NCBI GenBank assembly: GCA_964484255.1 | Contig: CAZAEH010000034.1 | Span: 1-14,834 of the forward strand | DNA: 14,834 nt | Direction: 5' to 3' | Origin: UBA6215 sp964484255 | GTDB taxonomy: Bacteria > Omnitrophota > Gorgyraeia > Pluralincolimonadales > Pluralincolimonadaceae | Shown here: positions 5,354-13,121 of the stretch, in pieces | How the letters are laid out: every line of letters starts with the position of its first letter | Numbering within the stretch: the stretch's first letter is position 1 | The notes under the pieces: model-generated | Databases searched by the model: none | Seen by the model: the letters and a program-made list of their open reading frames with translations, nothing else | Told to the model about the DNA's origin: nothing | Made by a program: the position numbers and the translations under genes

Positions 5354-7441
5354 CTATACCCCCAATCCCAATAACCTTCCGCCCTGGTATACCAGGAACG
5401 AGGCGGCCCAAGCCATGACGGTTGTCCAGAAGATCAGGAATAGCGTCCATTTAGAGCTTGAACCGGACTCACGGAAGAACACCGCCATCGCCACGAAACA
5501 AGGCAGGTAGATCAGGCAGAATATGAGAAAGGCCGTTGCCTTCAACGGGCTCCAGGAAGGATCGTTTTGCATCGCTTCCTTCAACGGTTCGGCCTCCTCA
5601 GGGTCGACTTCACCCAGGCTGTAGATAGTCCCCAGGGTGCTTACCACGACTTCCTTGGCCGCGACACCCGCCATCAGGGCTACACCTCCCCGCCAATCCA
5701 TTCCAAGCGGTTTTACCGCCGGTTCAATGAACTTCCCTATTCTGCCGGCATAACTTTGCTCCATTTGCAATGCCGCGGCCGCCTCTTCCCCTTCGCCTTC
5801 CCCCGCTTCCCTCTGCGGAAAAGTGAATCCCGCCCAGATGACTATGGAGATAAGCAGTATGACCGTCCCCGCTTTCTTTATATACAACCATCCTCTTTCC
5901 CACATCTTCAGCAGCAATCCCTGGATGGTCGGGACCCGATAAGGGGGAAGCTCCATGACAAAATGGGACGTCTCTCCCTTGAAGACATACTTCTTCAGCA
6001 CCAGCGCGGAACTAAGCGAGATAACTACGCTCAGGACATACATAAGGAACATAACATTGGCTCCCTGCTCCGCGGCGAAGAACGCGCCTATGAACAACGC
6101 GAAAATAGGCAGCTTTGCCCCGCATATCATGAAAGGGGTTACCATCATGGTAATAAGGCGGTCTTTTTTATTATCGAGAGTGCGCGAAGCCAGGATCCCG
6201 GGGACCGCGCAGCCGTTGGTTGATATCATGAGCGGCAGGAAAGATTTCCCGTGCAGTCCGAACCTGCTCATTACCCTGTCCATGATAAAAGCGGCCCTGG
6301 CCATATAGCCGGAATCCTCGAAGAACGCTATTGCAAAGAACATGAAAAGGACCAGCGGGAAGAACCCCAGCACCCCGCCTACACCTCCTATCAGCCCATC
6401 GACCACAAAAGACTGCGCCAGGCCCTCGGGGATGATCCTTGCCGATATTTCACCGCACTTTTCGAAAAACATCTCAAACCATCCCACCACCGGCTCCGAG
6501 AAAGTGAAGGTGAACTTGAAGATGGCATACATCACCAAGGCGAAGATAGGCAGGCCCAAGAACCTGTTAAGGACCACCTTGTCGATCTTGTCGGACAGGT
6601 CGCGCCTCTTCCCTGCGGCCGGCTTGAACACCTGGGCGCAGACCCCGCTAATGAAGCCGTACCTCTTATCCGCTATAATGACCTCGGTGTCATCGGCAAA
6701 ATGCTTCTTCAGGTGAGCTGCACTTTCCCTGACCTTCGAGAAGATCTCGCCGGCCGCCACGGATCGCGCGACAAGCTGTGCCACCCATGGGTCGTTCTCC
6801 AGCAACTTTATACCTATCCATCCTGCCGGATATTTTGCCGAGAGGACCGGGTCTTTATTCACGACAGCGGATATTTTGCCCAGTTCTTCCCCTATCTCCT
6901 CCCCGTAGTCCACCGGAACGCTCTCAGACTTCAAACTGCCCTCATGCATGCCCACAACGGCATCGAGAAGCTCCCTCATTCCCTTGTTCTTGTTGCCCAC
7001 CGTCGCGACAACCGGCTTTCCAAGGAGGCCGGAAAGCGCCGCATGATCTATCTTCTGGCCTTTGCTTTCCGCGACATCGCTCATATTCATGGCCAGGATA
7101 ACGGGAGCCCCAAGCTCCTGAAGCTGGGTATACAGGTAAAGGTTGCGCTCCAGGTTAGAGGCGTCAATGACATGCACAACGGCATCCGGCCTGCCGTTGA
7201 TTATGAAATCCCGCGCTACAACCTCGTCCTCCGAATTCGCGGAAAGACTGTATGTCCCGGGCAGGTCTACGAACGTTATCTCATAACCACCGTAAACGGC
7301 CTTCCCTTCTTTCTTTTCGACGGTCACGCCGGGATAATTCCCTACATGCTGGCGCGCGCCTGTCAGGTTATTGAATATCGTGGATTTACCCGAATTCGGG
7401 TTCCCTGCCAGGGCTACTGTCAACTTATCTTTAGCGGACAT
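5354..7441 (-). CDS. feoB: Ferrous iron transport protein B
   Basis: A 695-residue inner-membrane Fe2+ transporter with an N-terminal GTPase. The G domain shows G1 GNPNSGKS (13-20), the switch region HVGNYPGVTVEKKEG around 32-46, G3 DLPG (59-62) and G4 NMSD (119-122). A cytosolic helical spacer follows, then a polytopic membrane region from about residue 290 with the two Gate modules, including the conserved GCAVPGI and GAKLPIF segments and VAAKEVVVSTLGTIY. The length is within the family range, and the protein appears complete. It begins immediately after the FeoA stop codon, with GGAGG 5 bp upstream of the ATG, and is followed 3 bp later by the YezD-like gene. Expression is probably controlled by the DtxR-type repressor through the operator before feoA. 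Confidence 0.97.
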   Translation of the reverse strand: MSAKDKLTVALAGNPNSGKSTIFNNLTGARQHVGNYPGVTVEKKEGKAVYGGYEITFVDLPGTYSLSANSEDEVVARDFIINGRPDAVVHVIDASNLERNLYLYTQLQELGAPVILAMNMSDVAESKGQKIDHAALSGLLGKPVVATVGNKNKGMRELLDAVVGMHEGSLKSESVPVDYGEEIGEELGKISAVVNKDPVLSAKYPAGWIGIKLLENDPWVAQLVARSVAAGEIFSKVRESAAHLKKHFADDTEVIIADKRYGFISGVCAQVFKPAAGKRRDLSDKIDKVVLNRFLGLPIFALVMYAIFKFTFTFSEPVVGWFEMFFEKCGEISARIIPEGLAQSFVVDGLIGGVGGVLGFFPLVLFMFFAIAFFEDSGYMARAAFIMDRVMSRFGLHGKSFLPLMISTNGCAVPGILASRTLDNKKDRLITMMVTPFMICGAKLPIFALFIGAFFAAEQGANVMFLMYVLSVVISLSSALVLKKYVFKGETSHFVMELPPYRVPTIQGLLLKMWERGWLYIKKAGTVILLISIVIWAGFTFPQREAGEGEGEEAAAALQMEQSYAGRIGKFIEPAVKPLGMDWRGGVALMAGVAAKEVVVSTLGTIYSLGEVDPEEAEPLKEAMQNDPSWSPLKATAFLIFCLIYLPCFVAMAVFFRESGSSSKWTLFLIFWTTVMAWAASFLVYQGGRLLGLGV

Positions 7442-7666
7442 CTATACCTCCCTTACTATTATTTTTCTGGTTAAACCGTGACCTATGGATAATTTCGAGC
7501 CTTTAATACAGACCGTAACGGCCCCGCAGCCGGGATTACAGAGCATTGTCAGCCTCTCGCCTGGAAGCATTCCGAGCTCAGCCAGCCTGTGCTGCGCGCC
7601 TATACCGCCGTTAATGAACACTATTGCCGCAGACTCGCCCGTCTTGATATCGCCTAAATTTTTCAT
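7442..7666 (-). CDS. feoA: FeoA-domain protein (second copy)
   Basis: A 74-residue SH3-like FeoA protein, the small cytosolic partner of FeoB. The pattern is typical: GGIGAQHRLAELGMLPGERLTML, a central beta strand, then VCIKGSKLSIGHGLTRKIIV. The ATG overlaps the stop of the preceding FeoA gene as ATGA, and the stop abuts the feoB ATG with no spacer, so the three genes form one translational unit. The two FeoA copies are clearly different from each other, suggesting separate roles and not a recent duplication. Confidence 0.93.
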   Translation of the reverse strand: MKNLGDIKTGESAAIVFINGGIGAQHRLAELGMLPGERLTMLCNPGCGAVTVCIKGSKLSIGHGLTRKIIVREV

Positions 7667-7905
7667 TTCTTTGAGACCTCAAGATACACCTGCGCCGCCT
7701 CTTCCATCCTCAGGGAGAGGTTATAACCCCTTACAACCACTTCCATCGGCCCGCCAAGGGGGGCGATCCTCAAAACTTCTATTTCGCTGCCAGGCACTAC
7801 CCCCATGTCCAAAAGCCTCTTCCTTAGCCGGCCTTCGCCGCATATCCGTGACACGCAGCCGGTCCTGCCGGGGACCAGATCACTAAGCTTTAAGATAGTT
7901 CCCAT
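7663..7905 (-). CDS. feoA: FeoA-domain protein (first copy)
   Basis: An SH3-like FeoA protein of 80 residues (MGTILKLSDLVPG...). It contains GRLRKRLLDMGVVPGSEIEVLRIAPLGGPMEVVVRGYNLSLRMEEAAQVYL, a textbook FeoA pattern in which the strand-loop 'LLDMGVVPGS' and 'GYNLSLR' are diagnostic. The frame can also begin two codons earlier at a GTG (7909-7911). I prefer the ATG at 7905 because GAGGAG lies just upstream at a good distance. It is the first gene of the feo unit and lies 24 bp from the 18-bp inverted repeat at 7930-7947. It is probably an activator or stabiliser of FeoB in the cytoplasm. Confidence 0.93.
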   Translation of the reverse strand: MGTILKLSDLVPGRTGCVSRICGEGRLRKRLLDMGVVPGSEIEVLRIAPLGGPMEVVVRGYNLSLRMEEAAQVYLEVSKK

Positions 7906-7929
7906 CTTCACTCCTCGTCCTTGTTAATT

Positions 7930-7947
7930 TGTTAGTCTAAACTAACA
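7930..7947. promoter_or_regulatory. DtxR-type operator before feoA
   Basis: TGTTAGTCTAAACTAACA has perfect 7-bp arms around a 4-bp centre. The same arms occur upstream of dtxR at 8356-8373. The TTAG/CTAA half-sites resemble known DtxR/MntR sites. It lies in the 58-bp gap between dtxR and feoA, where a bound repressor could block a feo promoter. A possible weak promoter on the minus strand overlaps it, but the hexamers match poorly. Confidence 0.75.
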
Positions 7948-7963
7948 TTTTTCACAAAAAAAA

Positions 7964-8356
7964 TTACCCCTTACCCGCTTTCCTGACGAATCCGACAAGT
8001 TTCTTGACCGTAGTCGCGCTCATCAGGTGTTCTATCCTGCATGCCTCTGTTTGCGCCACAACCTGTTCTACCCCAAGGATCTCATGGAGGAACTCATAGA
8101 TAGCGTCGTGCCTGTTCTGCACGTCCTCTGCCAACCTCATTCCCTTAGGGGTAAGTACCACTGTACCGTATCTTTCGTGGGTCACCAGTCCCTTGCGGAC
8201 AAGGTTTGCTACGGCAGCGTTAACGCTGGAATTCTTTACGCGCAGGAACCTTCCTATGTCGCTGACCTTGGCCGAGCCCTTGCCTTTCTTGAGATATGCA
8301 ATGGCCTCAAGATAATCTTCCAAACTCGAGCTCAATCCGGTACGGGCGTTCTTCAT
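7964..8356 (-). CDS. DtxR/MntR-family metal-dependent repressor
   Basis: A 130-residue regulator with the family's N-terminal winged helix (residues about 6-70: SLEDYLEAIAYLKKGKGSAKVSDIGRFL, then VKNSSVNAAVANLVRKGLVTHERYGTVVLTPKG) and the metal-binding dimerisation domain with RHDAIYEFLHEILG and EACRIEHLMS, whose Glu, Cys/His and Glu-His residues are the usual ligands. It lacks the C-terminal SH3/FeoA-like domain of longer DtxR/IdeR proteins. The frame could begin six codons upstream at 8374, but that start lies inside the inverted repeat. The ATG at 8356 gives the normal family N-terminus and, given the predicted promoter, an almost leaderless mRNA. It probably senses Fe2+ (or Mn2+) and controls itself and the feo genes. 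Confidence 0.9.
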   Translation of the reverse strand: MKNARTGLSSSLEDYLEAIAYLKKGKGSAKVSDIGRFLRVKNSSVNAAVANLVRKGLVTHERYGTVVLTPKGMRLAEDVQNRHDAIYEFLHEILGVEQVVAQTEACRIEHLMSATTVKKLVGFVRKAGKG

Positions 8357-8373
8357 GTTAGTTGAGACTAACA
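8356..8373. promoter_or_regulatory. DtxR-type operator before dtxR
   Basis: TGTTAGTTGAGACTAACA has 7-bp perfect arms (8 bp if 8355 and 8374 are included) around a 4-bp centre, the same arms as the site at 7930-7947. It covers the predicted -10 element and the likely start codon, which implies autorepression. Confidence 0.75.
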
Positions 8374-8393
8374 TATTATTCCGCGCTTGTCAA
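8365..8393 (-). promoter_or_regulatory. Probable promoter of dtxR
   Basis: A perfect TTGACA -35 (8388-8393) lies directly after the nrdG stop codon. At 17 bp spacing the -10 would be TAGTCT (8365-8370), a weak match that lies within the operator. Transcription would start near 8358, almost at the ATG at 8356. Confidence 0.45.
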
Positions 8394-8397
8394 GTAT

Positions 8398-8973
8398 TTA
8401 TTTTGCTTCGCATGTGGAGTACTTCTCTTCCCTTCCCAGCGCGCGGCGTATTTGAGAGGTCTTTTCGGAAGGCATGAACCGGGGATGGCAGGTAGTCCTG
8501 AACTCATAAGGCACGCCGGCAGCCCTTATAAGGAGCATGCTGCAGCGTATATCGTAATCGTCGACTTCTATACCGCAGGCGCGCGAATAATCCGGGCCGA
8601 ACGGCGCCTTTATGTCCATGGCTACATAATCGAGGTGCGGGAGTATCTCCGCGAGCATTTCGGGACTGCTGCCGTTGGTATCAAGTTTCACGGCGAACCC
8701 CAAATCGCGGACCTTGAGTATCGCCCCGGGCAGGTCTTCCTGGATAGTCGGCTCCCCTCCGCAGAATACCACCCCGTCCAATAAACCTCGGCGTTTTTTA
8801 AGGAACTCCAATATATCATCGAAATTTAGCGGAGCGGTAAATCGTTCGGGATAGACCAAGTGGGGGTTATGGCAATAAGGACAGCGGAAATTACACCCCT
8901 GGGTGAAGATGACCGCGGCCACTTTCCCCGGGAAATCGATAAGGGAGCTTTTAACGAGCCCGCCTATCCTCAT
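8398..8973 (-). CDS. nrdG: Anaerobic ribonucleoside-triphosphate reductase activating protein
   Basis: A 191-residue radical SAM enzyme that generates the glycyl radical on NrdD. The Cys27-x3-Cys31-x2-Cys34 motif (CNFRCPYC) binds the [4Fe-4S] cluster that cleaves S-adenosylmethionine. The preceding LIDFPGKVAAVIFTQG and the following HNPHLV are typical of the longer NrdG2-like activases. FCGGEPTIQ is the GGE SAM-binding motif, and LDTNGSSPE continues the barrel. It overlaps the end of nrdD by 4 bp (ATGA), so the activase and reductase are translationally coupled. It is somewhat shorter than the usual 200-235 residues, but the core motifs are all present. Confidence 0.93.
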   Translation of the reverse strand: MRIGGLVKSSLIDFPGKVAAVIFTQGCNFRCPYCHNPHLVYPERFTAPLNFDDILEFLKKRRGLLDGVVFCGGEPTIQEDLPGAILKVRDLGFAVKLDTNGSSPEMLAEILPHLDYVAMDIKAPFGPDYSRACGIEVDDYDIRCSMLLIRAAGVPYEFRTTCHPRFMPSEKTSQIRRALGREEKYSTCEAK

Positions 8974-11069
8974 GCGCTGACCTTATAGGTCTTCCTGAGC
9001 TCAAACTCCGCCTTCTTACCGTTGTTCCACTGGCTTACGGGACGCAGGTAACCGACTATCCTCGAATATACCTCGCAGGCCTTGCCGCATTTCGGGCACT
9101 GCTCGGCCCTGCCGGAAATATACCCGCAATCAGGGCAGACGCTGAAGGTAGGCGTCACGGAAAAATACGGGAGCTTGTAATTACCGCATATCTTCTTCAC
9201 GAGGCTCTTGACCGCCATGCTGTCCTTGATCTCCTCGCCGACGTAAAGGTGTATGACGGTCCCCCCGGTGTATTTCGTCTGTATCTCGTCCTGAAGCTCA
9301 AGCATCTCGAATATATCGTCGGTATAACTGACCGGCAGGTGGCTGGAATTCGTGTAGAAAGGCACGTCACCGCTATAGCTCATGCGAAGGTCCGGATATT
9401 TCACCTTGTCTATCCGCGCGAGCCTGTAAGAAGTCCCTTCCGCGGGGGTTGCTTCGAGGTTATACAGGTTTCCAGTCTCCTGCTGGTACTCCAGGAGCTT
9501 CTGGCGCATGAAATCCATCGTCCTCAACGTCAAGGCCCTGCCCTTTTCGGTCCCGATATCCTCGCCGATAAGGTTCAGGCACATCTCGGTCATACCCACT
9601 ATGCCGATGGTGGAGAAATGGTTCTTCCAATACTTCCCGAACCTCTTTTTGATATCCCTCAAGTAAAACTTCATGTAGGGGTAGAGGTTCTCTTCGGTAA
9701 AGGATTCCAGTATCTTCCTCTTTATCTCGAGACTCTCCTTTGCCAGGTCCATAGTCCTGCCGAGCTTCTCGAAGAAATCATATTCATCGTCCGACGTATG
9801 CCCTAAGCGCGGCATATTGACCGTAACTACGCCTATCGAACCCGTAAGCGGCGAAGATCCGAAAAGCCCCCCTCCCCTGCGGCGCAGCTCCCTGTTGTCT
9901 ATCCTGAGGCGGCAGCACATGCTCCGGGCATCCTCGGGATTCATGTCCGAGTGGATAAAATTCGCGAAATACGGCAACCCATACTTGGCCGTAACCTTCC
10001 AGAGTATGTCCAGGTTGGGATTGTCCCAATCAAAATCCTTCGATATGTTATAGGTGGGTATCGGGAACGTGAACACCCTGCCCTTGGCGTCCCCCTCGAG
10101 CATGACCTCGAGGAACGCGCGGTTGAACATATCCATCTCGGCCTTGAATTCCTTATAGGTCTCCTTGCGCGCCTCGCCGCCGATGATGACGCCCTGGTCG
10201 GCGTAATGCGAGGGGACGGTAAGGTCCATCGTTATATTTGTAAAGGGCGTCTGGAAACCCACGCGCGTGGGCACGTTGACGTTGAAAAGGAACTCCTGGA
10301 GGGCCTGTTTTACCCCTTTGTAATCGAGCTGGTCGAAACGGATGAACGGCGCCAATAGTGTATCAAAATTCGAGAACGCCTGGGCCCCGGCCGCCTCGCC
10401 CTGAAGGGTATAAAAGAAATTGGTCACCTGCCCCAACGCGGTGCGCAAATGTTTCGCAGGCCTTGACTCTACCTTGCCGGGCGCCCCGCGGAAACCTTCG
10501 ATGAGCAGGTCGTGCAGGTCCCAGCCTACGCAATAAGCGCTTATTATCCCGAGGTCGTGGATGTGCAGGTCGCCTTCAAGGTATGCGTTCTTTATGTCTT
10601 CCGGATATATCTTATTAAGCCAGTATATCTTGCTTACTTCCGATGAGATATAATTATTCAGGCCCTGCAGGGAGAAACCCATGTTGCTGTTCTCCTTAAC
10701 CTGCCAGTCGGCCTTCGAAAGGTACTGGTCTACAAGGTCTACGTTGAACCTGGATGTTATCTCCCTGACGCCTTTGCGCTGTTCACGGTAAAGGATGTAG
10801 GCCTTGGCCGTCTTCTTGTAAGGCGAGACCAGGAGGACTTCCTCGACGATATCCTGGATCTGCTCGACCGTAGGCATATCACCCAGTTCGAGCTGCGCGG
10901 CAAGCATCAGGACCTTTATGGTGAGCATATTTGCGATGTCTTCCCTGAACTCACCGGTAGCGTTCCCGGCCTTTGCTATGGCATCGGTTATCTTGCGGGC
11001 ATTGAACTCGACTTTCTTGCCGTCCCTTTTGGTTATATAACTGATCCCTTCCTTGACAAATTTCTCCAT
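8970..11069 (-). CDS. nrdD: Anaerobic (class III) ribonucleoside-triphosphate reductase
   Basis: A 699-residue glycyl-radical enzyme that reduces NTPs to dNTPs under anoxia. The N-terminal ATP-cone (about residues 1-95: YITKRDGKKVEFNARKI and so on) is the allosteric site. The C-terminus carries a zinc site, CPDC...CPKC, and the glycyl-radical loop RIVGYLRPVSQWNNGKKAEF, with the radical glycine near residue 673. The frame is open 22 codons further upstream, but I chose the ATG at 11069: GGAGGTGAAC immediately precedes it, the family N-terminus begins there, and it lies 2 bp after the metE stop. nrdG overlaps the 3' end. It forms one transcription unit with metE and so probably obeys the cobalamin riboswitch. 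Confidence 0.96.
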   Translation of the reverse strand: MEKFVKEGISYITKRDGKKVEFNARKITDAIAKAGNATGEFREDIANMLTIKVLMLAAQLELGDMPTVEQIQDIVEEVLLVSPYKKTAKAYILYREQRKGVREITSRFNVDLVDQYLSKADWQVKENSNMGFSLQGLNNYISSEVSKIYWLNKIYPEDIKNAYLEGDLHIHDLGIISAYCVGWDLHDLLIEGFRGAPGKVESRPAKHLRTALGQVTNFFYTLQGEAAGAQAFSNFDTLLAPFIRFDQLDYKGVKQALQEFLFNVNVPTRVGFQTPFTNITMDLTVPSHYADQGVIIGGEARKETYKEFKAEMDMFNRAFLEVMLEGDAKGRVFTFPIPTYNISKDFDWDNPNLDILWKVTAKYGLPYFANFIHSDMNPEDARSMCCRLRIDNRELRRRGGGLFGSSPLTGSIGVVTVNMPRLGHTSDDEYDFFEKLGRTMDLAKESLEIKRKILESFTEENLYPYMKFYLRDIKKRFGKYWKNHFSTIGIVGMTEMCLNLIGEDIGTEKGRALTLRTMDFMRQKLLEYQQETGNLYNLEATPAEGTSYRLARIDKVKYPDLRMSYSGDVPFYTNSSHLPVSYTDDIFEMLELQDEIQTKYTGGTVIHLYVGEEIKDSMAVKSLVKKICGNYKLPYFSVTPTFSVCPDCGYISGRAEQCPKCGKACEVYSRIVGYLRPVSQWNNGKKAEFELRKTYKVSA

Positions 11070-11071
11070 GT

Positions 11072-13024
11072 TCACCTCCGTATTTTTTTGGCCGCTTCCA
11101 TAAGATTGCGCAGAGATTCCTTTGTTTCGGGCCAACCCCTTGTCTTTAGGCCGCAGTCGGGATTCAGCCAGAAGTTCTCTTTCGGTATCTTCTCGAGCGA
11201 CCTCTTGACGATATCGAGCATTTCACCGGCCGAAGGCACGTGAGGGGAATGTATGTCCCATACCCCCAGGCCGATCTGGCGCTTGAAATCTATCTTCTCG
11301 AAAGCCCTTATCACGCCGCCCTTGCTCCGCGAGGCCTCTATCGTTATCACGTCGAAATCCAGGCGGTTTATATAATCGATGATCCCGCCGAAATCCGAAT
11401 AGCACATGTGGGTGTGTATCTGGGTGCGAGGATCGGTATTAGTGGCAAGGTTGAAGGACCTGACTGCCCAATCGAAATATTCGTCCCAGCCGCGCTTTTT
11501 GATGGGGGCTTTTTCCCTGAAGGCCGGTTCGTCTACCTGGACTATCTTTATGCCCGCTTTTTCGTAATCGATTATCTCGTCTTTCAGGGCAAGCGATATC
11601 TGGTATGCGGTCTCGGATTCGGGGATATCCTCGCGGCAATAGCTCCAGGATATGATCGTCACCGCCCCCGTCAGCATCCCCTTTACCGGCTTCGTGGTGA
11701 TCGCCTGCGCATATTCTATCTCTTCAAGGGTCATGGGCGCCGCACGTGAGACATCCCCGAAAATGACCGGCGGCCTGTAGGCGCGCGTCCCGTACGATAT
11801 TACCCATCCCTTCCGGGTAGTAGCGACGCCGGAAAGCTTCTGGGCGAAGAACTCGACCATGTCGGTCCTCTCGAATTCCCCGTGCACCAGGACATCCAGC
11901 CCGAGGTCCTCCTGCAGCCTTATAAGTTTTTCTATCTCGCCGTGTATGAATTCCTTGTAGGCCGGAGCCGTTATCTCCCCTTTAAGGTAAGCGGCCCTTT
12001 TATCCCTGACCTCGGCCGTCTGGGGAAAACTTCCGATCGTGGTGGTCGGGAAAAGCGGCAGGTTAAGGCCGTCGTCCTGCGCCTTACGACGCTTTCCCAG
12101 CGGGGTTNNNNNNNNNNNNNNNNNNNNNNNNNNNNNNNNNNNNNNNNNNNNNNNNNNNNNNNNNNNNNNNNNNNNNNNNNNNNNNNNNNNNNNNNNNNNN
12201 NNNNNNNCGTTCTTCCATACGTTCCGGCCGTCAACCAGCCCCGCGATAAGGGTCTTGTCCGAGGGAAAACCTTCCTTCAATATATATTCATATCCCACGG
12301 CCCCGCGCACAAAATCCAGCCCTATCGCAGAGACCGGCAGGGATAACAATTCTTCCATGAAATCGACGCAGTCATAATAGGTCATTAGGGTTATCCTGCT
12401 GTTCGATCCAGCCAACACGCGATAACCCTCTTTTATCAATTCAACCTCGGGCCCTTCCAGGTCCATGACAAATGCCGGCTCATCTATCTGCACCTTCTCA
12501 TAACCGCCGAGGATTTCCTTGTAGACCCCGGCCAAAGACATGAACATGTCCGCGAACCTCTTCCCATCGATGCCCTTGGACAATTTCAGGAAAGTGAACG
12601 GCCCTATAAAGGAAGGATAATTGCGTTTCTTGAAGAACAGGTTCGGATTATCGATATTGGCCCTGAAGGAGGACGCTTTGCCCGCGCTCAGGTCGGTCAC
12701 GAGGTAATGGTAATTCGTATTGAACCACTTGGTCATCTCAAGCGCCCCGGCCCCGCGGCACAGTTCGTAATATTCCGCCAGGTTCTTAGGATCGTGTATG
12801 CCGCAAAGAATGGCCGTATCCAGCATTGGGTCGTAAAAAGACATCTCCCCTTCCGGGAATACATCCACCTTGCCTGCGTATACAGCTTCATTGTCGCGTT
12901 GGATCCCGGATAATGCGGCGGTAACGTCGATCTCGCCTATCTTTCTTTTCCAGAGACCTTCAATAGCCTTCTTATATTCCCTGTTCCTGCCTATCCTCGG
13001 AAAACCGTAAGCGTAAGTCCTCAT
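11072..13024 (-). CDS. metE: Cobalamin-independent methionine synthase, interrupted by an assembly gap
   Basis: MetE transfers a methyl group from 5-methyltetrahydropteroyl-triglutamate to homocysteine without B12. The N-terminal barrel starts YGFPRIGRNREYKKAIEG, and QIDEPAF and GLVDGRNVW belong to it. The C-terminal catalytic barrel begins FPTTTIGSFPQT and contains the zinc ligands in HMC, TIEAS and NPDCGLKTRGW. A run of 100 N at 12108-12207 falls between GRNVWKN and TPLGKRRK. Real MetE proteins have about 750-760 residues, so the unknown stretch probably represents more than 100 residues and the reading frame across it is fortuitous or consistent only by chance. A GGAG sequence lies about 12-13 bp upstream of the ATG, a long spacing. 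A B12 riboswitch and terminator precede it. Confidence 0.96.
   Translation of the reverse strand: MRTYAYGFPRIGRNREYKKAIEGLWKRKIGEIDVTAALSGIQRDNEAVYAGKVDVFPEGEMSFYDPMLDTAILCGIHDPKNLAEYYELCRGAGALEMTKWFNTNYHYLVTDLSAGKASSFRANIDNPNLFFKKRNYPSFIGPFTFLKLSKGIDGKRFADMFMSLAGVYKEILGGYEKVQIDEPAFVMDLEGPEVELIKEGYRVLAGSNSRITLMTYYDCVDFMEELLSLPVSAIGLDFVRGAVGYEYILKEGFPSDKTLIAGLVDGRNVWKNXXXXXXXXXXXXXXXXXXXXXXXXXXXXXXXXXXTPLGKRRKAQDDGLNLPLFPTTTIGSFPQTAEVRDKRAAYLKGEITAPAYKEFIHGEIEKLIRLQEDLGLDVLVHGEFERTDMVEFFAQKLSGVATTRKGWVISYGTRAYRPPVIFGDVSRAAPMTLEEIEYAQAITTKPVKGMLTGAVTIISWSYCREDIPESETAYQISLALKDEIIDYEKAGIKIVQVDEPAFREKAPIKKRGWDEYFDWAVRSFNLATNTDPRTQIHTHMCYSDFGGIIDYINRLDFDVITIEASRSKGGVIRAFEKIDFKRQIGLGVWDIHSPHVPSAGEMLDIVKRSLEKIPKENFWLNPDCGLKTRGWPETKESLRNLMEAAKKIRR
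12108..12207. other. 100-N scaffold gap inside metE
   Basis: Exactly 100 unknown bases separate two contigs. The flanks are both metE in the same strand and order, so the join is right, but the fixed length is a placeholder. Comparing with full-length MetE suggests that roughly 100-140 residues (300-420 bp) are missing here. Confidence 0.98.
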
Positions 13025-13060
13025 CCCTGCTTCTCTGCTCCTTTATCAAAAAGACCCGAA

Positions 13061-13096
13061 AAATAAAAAACCCAATCTCCGATATAGAGATTGGGT
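13061..13096 (-). terminator. Intrinsic terminator in the metE leader
   Basis: On the minus strand a perfect 10-bp stem, ACCCAATCTC paired with GAGATTGGGT, encloses a 7-nt loop and is followed by TTTTTTATTT. It lies between the riboswitch aptamer and the metE ATG, so it is the regulated terminator that would stop transcription when cobalamin binds. Confidence 0.9.
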
Positions 13097-13097
13097 A

Positions 13098-13121
13098 AAT
13101 AATCTTTTGTTAAAGACTATT
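13098..13121 (-). promoter_or_regulatory. Hairpin between the riboswitch and the terminator
   Basis: AATAGTCTTT and AAAGATTATT can form a 10-bp stem (one G-U pair) with a 4-nt loop. Its 5' strand overlaps the 3' strand of P1 by 3 bases, so it competes with aptamer closure. It may be part of the expression platform, but it does not overlap the terminator stem. Confidence 0.4.

Noticed and set aside
6251..7474. A 407-codon open frame on the plus strand
   Set aside because: It lies antisense across feoB and part of feoA, shows no recognisable domain, and is rich in His, Arg and Pro as expected from reading the opposite strand of a GC-rich gene.
7950..7975. T-rich stretch after dtxR as an intrinsic terminator
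   Set aside because: On the minus strand there is a run of eight T but no GC-rich stem before it.
9000..11069. Nitrogenase or nif cluster suggested by the NifX-like genes
   Set aside because: No nifHDK, nifE or nifN is visible; standalone NifX-like proteins are common in anaerobes without nitrogenase. The large gene here is clearly NrdD.
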